A DNA stretch of 10,939 nt from JAJCYE01 sp036260105 (GTDB lineage Bacteria > Actinomycetota > CADDZG01 > JAHWKV01). The notes under the pieces are model-generated. The model made no database searches, was not told where the DNA came from, and worked only from the letters and a program-made list of their open reading frames with translations. Shown in pieces: positions 6,959-10,939 of this stretch. How positions within the stretch are numbered: the first letter of the stretch is position 1; each line of letters begins with the position of its first letter. The position numbers were made by a program, and so were the translations under genes. Where the stretch lies: assembly GCA_036260105.1 (NCBI GenBank), contig DATAAN010000062.1, forward strand, positions 1-10,939. Reading direction: 5' to 3'.

Positions 6959-7905
6959 TGCAGCTCGTCCCGATGCTGCTCATCGGCGCCGGCATCCTCC
7001 TGCTCTCCCTCGGCATCGCCCGGCACCTCAACCAGCGGCACATTGCGCTGAAGGGACTGCTGGAGCAGGAGCTCGACGCCCCTACGAAGTCGCCCCAGGA
7101 CATCTCCGACCTCATGGAGCGTGCCGGAGCATTCGCCGAGCGGGCTCTCGGCCAGACACCCGCCGTCGGGCGGGTGAGGTTCAAGCTCATCCAGGCCGGC
7201 TCAACAATTCGAGCCGGTGAGTTCGGGGCGCTCCTGTGCGCCGGGACGCTGGTGCCCGCAGTGATCCTCCTACTCCTTACGGGGTCGGTCCTCCCTGCGC
7301 TCGGCGCCCTGGTGGTAATCCCCGTGGCCGCGATCTCCCGGCTCAACGCCAAGGCGAGGAAACGGGTCACCAAGCTGGAGTCCCAGCTTCCGGAGGCGCT
7401 GCAGCTCATCGCCGGCTCGCTCGACGCCGGCACGTCGCTTCTGCTCGGCATGGAGCTGGCGGGGGAGGAGGGCGATCCCCCCCTTGCGACGGAGCTGGCC
7501 CGCGTCGTGGCGGAGTCGGCCGTGGGCCGCCCGCTGCTGGAGGCGCTCGAGGCCATGTCGCAGCGGATCGGCTCCAAGGACATCGCCTGGACGGTCAAAG
7601 CGATCCGGATCCAGCACCAGACCGGAGGAAAGCTTGCCGACACGCTACGGATCCTGGCGGAGTTCATGCACGCCCGGCAGGAGGTCCGCGGAGAGGTGAG
7701 GGCGCTGTCGGCGGAGGCGCGCATCTCCGGCAAGATCCTCATCGCCATGCCGATATCGATCGGCGCCTTCCTGTTCGCAACCCGCCGGGATTACATCGAC
7801 CCGCTGTTTACGACCTTCGGAGGCCAGATGATGCTGGGCGCAGCGTGCCTGGGCCTGGTCATCGGCCATGTGTGGATGAAAAAGCTCGGCAAGGTGGAGG
7901 TCTAG
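6958..7905 (+). CDS. tadB: TadB inner-membrane platform protein (type II secretion F family)
   Basis: TadB and TadC form the membrane platform on which the CpaF motor acts. The protein has about 315 residues: an N-terminal membrane helix (MLLIGAGILLLSLGIA), a cytoplasmic stretch, two helices around residues 85-125 (LCAGTLVPAVILLLLTGSVL, ALGALVVIPVAAI), then the T2SSF/GspF domain. In that domain are LESQLPEALQLIAGSLDAGT and the typical SALRAG-like region TSLLLGMELAGEE; the segment RIQHQTGGKLADTLRILAE is the usual end of the fold. C-terminal helices (ILIAMPISIGAFLF, MMLGAACLGLVIGHVW) close the protein. AGGAGG lies at 6941-6946. GTG 6955 (8 bases away, GTGA overlap) is almost as good a start as the ATG 6958 I used; the two differ by one codon. 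Confidence 0.92.
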   Translation: MQLVPMLLIGAGILLLSLGIARHLNQRHIALKGLLEQELDAPTKSPQDISDLMERAGAFAERALGQTPAVGRVRFKLIQAGSTIRAGEFGALLCAGTLVPAVILLLLTGSVLPALGALVVIPVAAISRLNAKARKRVTKLESQLPEALQLIAGSLDAGTSLLLGMELAGEEGDPPLATELARVVAESAVGRPLLEALEAMSQRIGSKDIAWTVKAIRIQHQTGGKLADTLRILAEFMHARQEVRGEVRALSAEARISGKILIAMPISIGAFLFATRRDYIDPLFTTFGGQMMLGAACLGLVIGHVWMKKLGKVEV

Positions 7906-8817
7906 ATGAACCTGCTGCAGCTCGCAAGCATGCTCTCGGTGGCTGCCGGCATCGGCCTGATCGCCTTCGGGATCAACAGGATGGTGGCGGTCACGGAGCG
8001 GCCGATGACCGAGATCGTCGACGACTTCCTGAACTTCGACGACCAGCCCCGCATCCCGCTGAACCACCGGTTGTTCCGGCCGGCGATCGGCAAGCTGGGA
8101 GGGCTTGGCCGGAAGTTCACGCCGAGCTCCCAGATGGAGACCATGCGCCGAAACGCGACGCTGGCCGGCATGGGGGCGCAAGGCGTGGAGTCGATGCTCG
8201 CCCTCAAGGCGATCGCCACCCTGGTGGGGGCCGCCGTCCTGCCGCTGGCGCTGGCCGGCCTGGGGCTCGGCGGCGGAAGCGTCCTGATCTTCATCCTCAT
8301 AGGCGGAGGGCTGGGATTCGTGCTACCCGGCATCTGGGTGTCCCGAAAGGGGTCTCAGCGCCAGCAGCAGATCCGAAGAGACCTTCCGGAGACCATCGAT
8401 CTGATGGCGATCTCCGTCCAGGCCGGCATGGGGCTGGAGGCCGCGATCGAGCTGGCCTCGCAGAGCGTGCCCGGGCCGCTCGGCGATGAGCTGCACCGGC
8501 TGCTCCAGGAGATCCAGCTGGGCTCCAGCCGGCGGGAGGCGCTGCACCAGCTGCGAGACCGGACCGAGGTGGGGGAGCTGTCCTCATTCGCCCTGGCCCT
8601 CATCCAGGCCGACGCCATTGGCAGCCCGATCGCAGAGGTGCTGCAGTCGAACTCGGCCCGGATGCGGCTGCTCCGCCGGCAGGACGCGCGGGAGAAGGCG
8701 GCAAAGCTGCCGGTCAAGCTTCTGATTCCGATGATGCTGTTCATCTTCCCGGCGCTTTTCGTCGTCGTCATCGGGCCGGCCGCCCTGTCGATCATCGCCA
8801 CCTTCGGCTCACCTTGA
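7906..8817 (+). CDS. tadC: TadC inner-membrane platform protein (type II secretion F family)
   Basis: This is the second platform subunit, paired with TadB. The 303 residues show an N-terminal helix (LASMLSVAAGIGLIAFGI), a cytoplasmic segment, a central pair of helices (AIATLVGAAVLPLALAGLGL, SVLIFILIGGGLGFVLPGIW), the F domain with RRDLPETIDLMAISVQAGMG, LEAAIELASQ and LHRLLQEIQLGSSRREAL, and a last helix (LLIPMMLFIFPALFVVVIG). DLPETIDLM..S..AGM is the TadC hallmark that separates it from TadB. The ATG follows the tadB stop directly (TAGATG), with GGAGG at 7896-7900, five bases upstream. It is the last gene of the operon in view; a GC-rich hairpin follows it. No flp pilin or prepilin peptidase gene follows. 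Confidence 0.93.
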   Translation: MNLLQLASMLSVAAGIGLIAFGINRMVAVTERPMTEIVDDFLNFDDQPRIPLNHRLFRPAIGKLGGLGRKFTPSSQMETMRRNATLAGMGAQGVESMLALKAIATLVGAAVLPLALAGLGLGGGSVLIFILIGGGLGFVLPGIWVSRKGSQRQQQIRRDLPETIDLMAISVQAGMGLEAAIELASQSVPGPLGDELHRLLQEIQLGSSRREALHQLRDRTEVGELSSFALALIQADAIGSPIAEVLQSNSARMRLLRRQDAREKAAKLPVKLLIPMMLFIFPALFVVVIGPAALSIIATFGSP

Positions 8818-8830
8818 GCGCCTCGCCGGC

Positions 8831-8866
8831 CCGGCGGCCTGTGGCAATCTTGAACGCAGCCGCCGG
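8831..8866 (+). terminator. GC-rich hairpin after tadC, possible transcript end
   Basis: CCGGCGGC (8831-8838) and GCCGCCGG (8859-8866) form a perfect 8-base-pair stem with a 20-base loop in the 72-base gap between tadC and the next gene. There is no run of T after the stem, so a classical intrinsic terminator is not shown. It could be a weak or T-less terminator, an mRNA-end stabiliser, or chance in GC-rich DNA. It lies just ahead of the ribosome binding site of the next gene (GGAGGAG, 8872-8878). Confidence 0.28.
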
Positions 8867-8889
8867 CACCTGGAGGAGACGGAGCGCAC

Positions 8890-9339
8890 GTGGAGCCATC
8901 GATCGGCCTGTTGATCCGGTTCGTCCTGGGGACGATGTTCCTGTCGGCCGGAGCGTCGAAGCTGAGCGATCTGGGTGAGTTCGCCGATGCGATCAAGCAC
9001 TACCGGATAATTCCCGGCGCAACGGCGGGAGCGGCGGCCCGAATGGTGTCGGTCACCGAGGTCGCTCTTGGAACGGTGCTGATCGCCGGCCTGGCGATTC
9101 CCTGGGCCAGCCGCGTCGGGTCCGCGCTGCTGATCGTCTTCGCTGTCGCGATGGCCGTCAACCTCCTCCGCGGACGCCAGATACCCTGCGGGTGCAAGCG
9201 GGAGTCCGAGCCAATTCAGATACGGCACATAGTCCGCAACCTGGCGGCCGTAGGGGCGCTGTACCTGCTCGCAGACCTCCCCGGGCATCCCTGGGCGGTT
9301 GACGCATTGTTGGAACCCCGCCTGTTATCTTTCCCGTAG
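8890..9339 (+). CDS. MauE/DoxX-type four-helix membrane protein
   Basis: This small membrane protein of 149 residues has the pattern of the methylamine utilisation MauE family, related to DoxX. There are four hydrophobic helices: about 5-22 (IGLLIRFVLGTMFLSAGASK), 50-70 with conserved E57, 76-93, and 112-128 after RHIVRNLA. Between helices three and four is a C-X-C pair, C100 and C102, in PCGCKRES; MauE relatives have a CGC at this place. MauE is needed for forming disulphides in methylamine dehydrogenase, but most relatives outside that pathway are uncharacterised and may handle thiols or electrons at the membrane. No methylamine genes are nearby, so I do not assign that function. The start is GTG 8890, with GGAGGAG at 8872-8878 and a second purine run ACGGAG closer. 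Its TAG overlaps the next start (TAGTG). Confidence 0.8.
   Translation: MEPSIGLLIRFVLGTMFLSAGASKLSDLGEFADAIKHYRIIPGATAGAAARMVSVTEVALGTVLIAGLAIPWASRVGSALLIVFAVAMAVNLLRGRQIPCGCKRESEPIQIRHIVRNLAAVGALYLLADLPGHPWAVDALLEPRLLSFP
9299..9331 (+). promoter_or_regulatory. Probable promoter for a leaderless pdtaR transcript
   Basis: TATCTT (9326-9331) fits the actinobacterial -10 pattern TANNNT and ends exactly seven bases before the GTG at 9339, the spacing at which the first base of the start codon becomes the transcription start. Upstream, TTGACG (9299-9304) resembles a -35 box; it is 21 bases from TATCTT, or 18 from the overlapping TGTTAT (9323-9328). No Shine-Dalgarno sequence precedes the GTG, which agrees with leaderless translation. 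The elements lie inside the end of the preceding gene. The motifs are seen; promoter activity is inferred. Confidence 0.42.
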
Positions 9340-9917
9340 TGCAGCCCCGAGCCCGAATCCTCATTGCCGAAGACGAAGCGATCATTCGCTTGGATCTGCG
9401 CGAGATGCTCGAGGAGGAGGGGTACGAGGTCGTCGGGGAAGCGGGCGACGGTGAGACGGCCCTGAAGCTTACCCAGGAGCTGCACCCGGACCTGGCGATC
9501 CTGGACATTCGCATGCCGGTGATGGACGGCCTGAGCGCAGCCGCCCGCATCAACGAGGAGGAGCTGTCCGCCGTCCTCATCCTCACCGCCTACAGCCAGA
9601 GGGACCTGGTGGACCAGGCCAACAAGGCCGGCGCCATGGCGTATCTGGTAAAGCCGTTCGACAAGCACGACCTCGTCCCGGCGGTCGAGGTGGCCATGGC
9701 CCGCTGGGCCGAGGCGAAGGCGCTGGCCGGGGAGTCCCGGGACCTCGGCGAGAGGCTCAAGACCCGCAAGCTTGTCGAGCGGGCCAAAGGCGTGTTGATG
9801 CAGGAGCACGGGCTGTCGGAGCAGGACTCGTTCCGGTCGATCCAGAAGCTCGCCATGCAGCAGCGCAAGAGCATGGCGGAGGTCGCCGAACAACTCCTAA
9901 GTAGAAGTGAGACTTAG
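9339..9917 (+). CDS. pdtaR: Receiver-ANTAR response regulator (PdtaR type, RNA-binding antiterminator)
   Basis: This is a two-domain regulator of 192 residues, like PdtaR (Rv1626) of Mycobacterium tuberculosis. The receiver domain (1-125) is complete: acidic pair E11/D12, phospho-acceptor D56 in LDIRMP, T83 in ILTAYS, and K105 in YLVKPF. The ANTAR domain (about 133-188) has the family core LVERAKGVLMQEHGLSEQDS followed by AMQQRKSMAEVAEQLL. ANTAR proteins bind RNA with paired six-base loops and prevent termination or change translation; the partner kinase (PdtaS type) is not in the window. The GTG at 9339 is used because homologues begin just before ARILIAEDE, and because it suits the leaderless promoter. 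It overlaps the preceding stop by one base, and the next gene starts 11 bases before its end, suggesting that the regulator and the binding protein are made together. Confidence 0.94.
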   Translation: MQPRARILIAEDEAIIRLDLREMLEEEGYEVVGEAGDGETALKLTQELHPDLAILDIRMPVMDGLSAAARINEEELSAVLILTAYSQRDLVDQANKAGAMAYLVKPFDKHDLVPAVEVAMARWAEAKALAGESRDLGERLKTRKLVERAKGVLMQEHGLSEQDSFRSIQKLAMQQRKSMAEVAEQLLSRSET

Positions 9918-10939
9918 GGCGGCAGCAGCCTGCCTTCTACTCGTTACGTTCCTCACGGCGTGCGGGGGCAACGACACAGTTCCCGAAGCCGGACGGGAGA
10001 TCCTCGTTCTCGGCGTCATGGGGACCTCCGACTCCGACGACGCGGGCATCTTGGGCATGATCCGTGGAGTCGAGCAGGCGGTGGCCGAGTACAACGGCAA
10101 CGACGACTCCCGCTACGAGATCGACCTCGAGGAGTTCAACACCCAGGCGACTCCCGGTGAAGCCGGCGCCGGGGAGAGCCAGGTGGCCAACAGCGAGCGC
10201 CTCGTAGGCGTGGTGGGGCCTTTTGCAGCAGCCGAGGTGGAGTCGCTGGGCCCGGCGTTCGAGGCCTCGGGAGTGCCTTACCTGATTCCCTCCGTCACCG
10301 CATCGTCGGTTCCTCAGGACGGCTGGCGCAACTTCCGGCGGCTCGTCGCCAACGACCAGCGCGAGGGCAGAATTCTCGCCGCCCACGCCGCCGGCCGGGT
10401 CGGGGGCGGCATCGTCCTGGTAACGGAGGACTCGGCGGAAGGGGAGCCGTTCGCCGAGGGAGCGAAGGAGGAGCTCGAGCGGCTCCAGCGGGCGCCGAGC
10501 CGGGTGGACACCGTGGAACCGAACGACCCGCCGGTGAACCTGTCGGCCGCCATCGTGAAGGCGGGGCCCGAGGCGGTGTTGTACGGGGGAGGCGGCGCCT
10601 CCGGCAAGGCGCTGATCGACGAGCTCCGGAAGGCCGGTTTTCAGGGCTTGATGGTTGCATCGCACCAGATTCGCGATTTGAATCCTGCTGGGCTCGGAGG
10701 AGGAGTGGTCAGTGTCTCGCCAGGTTCGGATCCGGCAGCGTCTCAGCGGTTCGCCGCCCGCTACGAGGATCGCTTCGACGCGAAGCCCCCGGTCTTCGCC
10801 CTCGAGGCCTACGAGGGGGCGCTGATGCTGCTCGACGCCGTGGAGGAGGTCCAGGGCGACCCTCGGATGGTGGGAGAGTTCCTGCGCCTGAACCGCAGGT
10901 TCCGGGGCGACTCCAAGAACTACGACTTTGACGACCGGG
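9907..10939 (+). CDS. ABC transporter substrate-binding lipoprotein, branched-chain amino acid type (partial)
   Basis: An open frame from GTG 9907 continues to the end of the window: 344 codons and no stop, so the 3' end is missing. The start is the first possible one after a TAA at 9898-9900. The first 18 residues are a lipoprotein signal (RLRAAAACLLLVTFLTAC) with lipobox L16-T-A-C19, so the mature protein should be lipid-anchored on the outer face of the membrane. The rest fits the Leu/Ile/Val-binding (Peripla_BP_6) fold: LVLGVMGTSDSDDAG near the start, LVGVVGPFAAAEVESLGPAF, SGVPYLIPSVTA, RRLVANDQREGRILAAHAA, EAVLYGGGGASGKALIDEL, and ALEAYEGALMLLDAV near the cut. Family members have about 370-420 residues, so little is missing. 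The ligand cannot be told from sequence. No permease or ATPase is in view. It overlaps pdtaR by 11 bases. Confidence 0.88.
   Translation, partial: MRLRAAAACLLLVTFLTACGGNDTVPEAGREILVLGVMGTSDSDDAGILGMIRGVEQAVAEYNGNDDSRYEIDLEEFNTQATPGEAGAGESQVANSERLVGVVGPFAAAEVESLGPAFEASGVPYLIPSVTASSVPQDGWRNFRRLVANDQREGRILAAHAAGRVGGGIVLVTEDSAEGEPFAEGAKEELERLQRAPSRVDTVEPNDPPVNLSAAIVKAGPEAVLYGGGGASGKALIDELRKAGFQGLMVASHQIRDLNPAGLGGGVVSVSPGSDPAASQRFAARYEDRFDAKPPVFALEAYEGALMLLDAVEEVQGDPRMVGEFLRLNRRFRGDSKNYDFDDR

Overview
The window is high-GC DNA (about two thirds G+C by eye) with tightly packed genes, all on the + strand. GTG and TTG starts are frequent, and stop/start overlaps of the ATGA and TGATG type are common. 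The gene content (trpBA, a one-operon Tad pilus module without a secretin gene, a PdtaR-type ANTAR response regulator, a leaderless-looking GTG gene) points to an actinobacterium, probably a poorly sampled lineage. I cannot name the genus.

Layout. (1) Positions 2-1068: the end of trpB and a complete trpA, the last two genes of tryptophan synthesis, with a 4-base overlap. (2) Positions 1099-1181: a tRNA-Leu with anticodon CAA and a clear long variable arm. (3) Positions 1182-1332: a non-coding stretch that probably holds the promoter and a foldable 5' leader of the next operon. (4) Positions 1333-8817: a Tad (tight adherence, Flp-type) pilus operon in the order tadE, tadG-like, cpaB, cpaE/tadZ, cpaF/tadA, tadB, tadC. 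Six of the seven genes overlap or abut the previous gene; only cpaB has its own spaced, strong ribosome binding site. (5) Positions 8890-9339: a small MauE/DoxX-type membrane protein. (6) Positions 9339-9917: a receiver-ANTAR response regulator (pdtaR type), apparently expressed from its own leaderless promoter. (7) Positions 9907-10939: a lipoprotein substrate-binding protein of the branched-chain amino acid transporter type, cut by the window end.

How it works together. CpaF is the motor ATPase. TadB and TadC are its inner-membrane platform. CpaE/TadZ is the localisation ATPase. CpaB is a membrane-anchored assembly protein. TadE and the TadG-like protein are minor pilin-like or surface components. 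The major pilin (flp) and the prepilin peptidase are not in this window and must be encoded elsewhere. The last three genes look like a separate unit in which an RNA-binding regulator is translationally coupled to a nutrient-binding lipoprotein.

Most unusual points: CpaE has threonine where the MinD/ParA family has its signature lysine; the TadG-like protein carries a glycine/asparagine-rich, probably beta-helical C-terminal half; the leader before tadE could mask its ribosome binding site; and the ANTAR regulator has a TANNNT box exactly placed for a leaderless transcript. I see no CRISPR array, transposase, integrase or phage gene.
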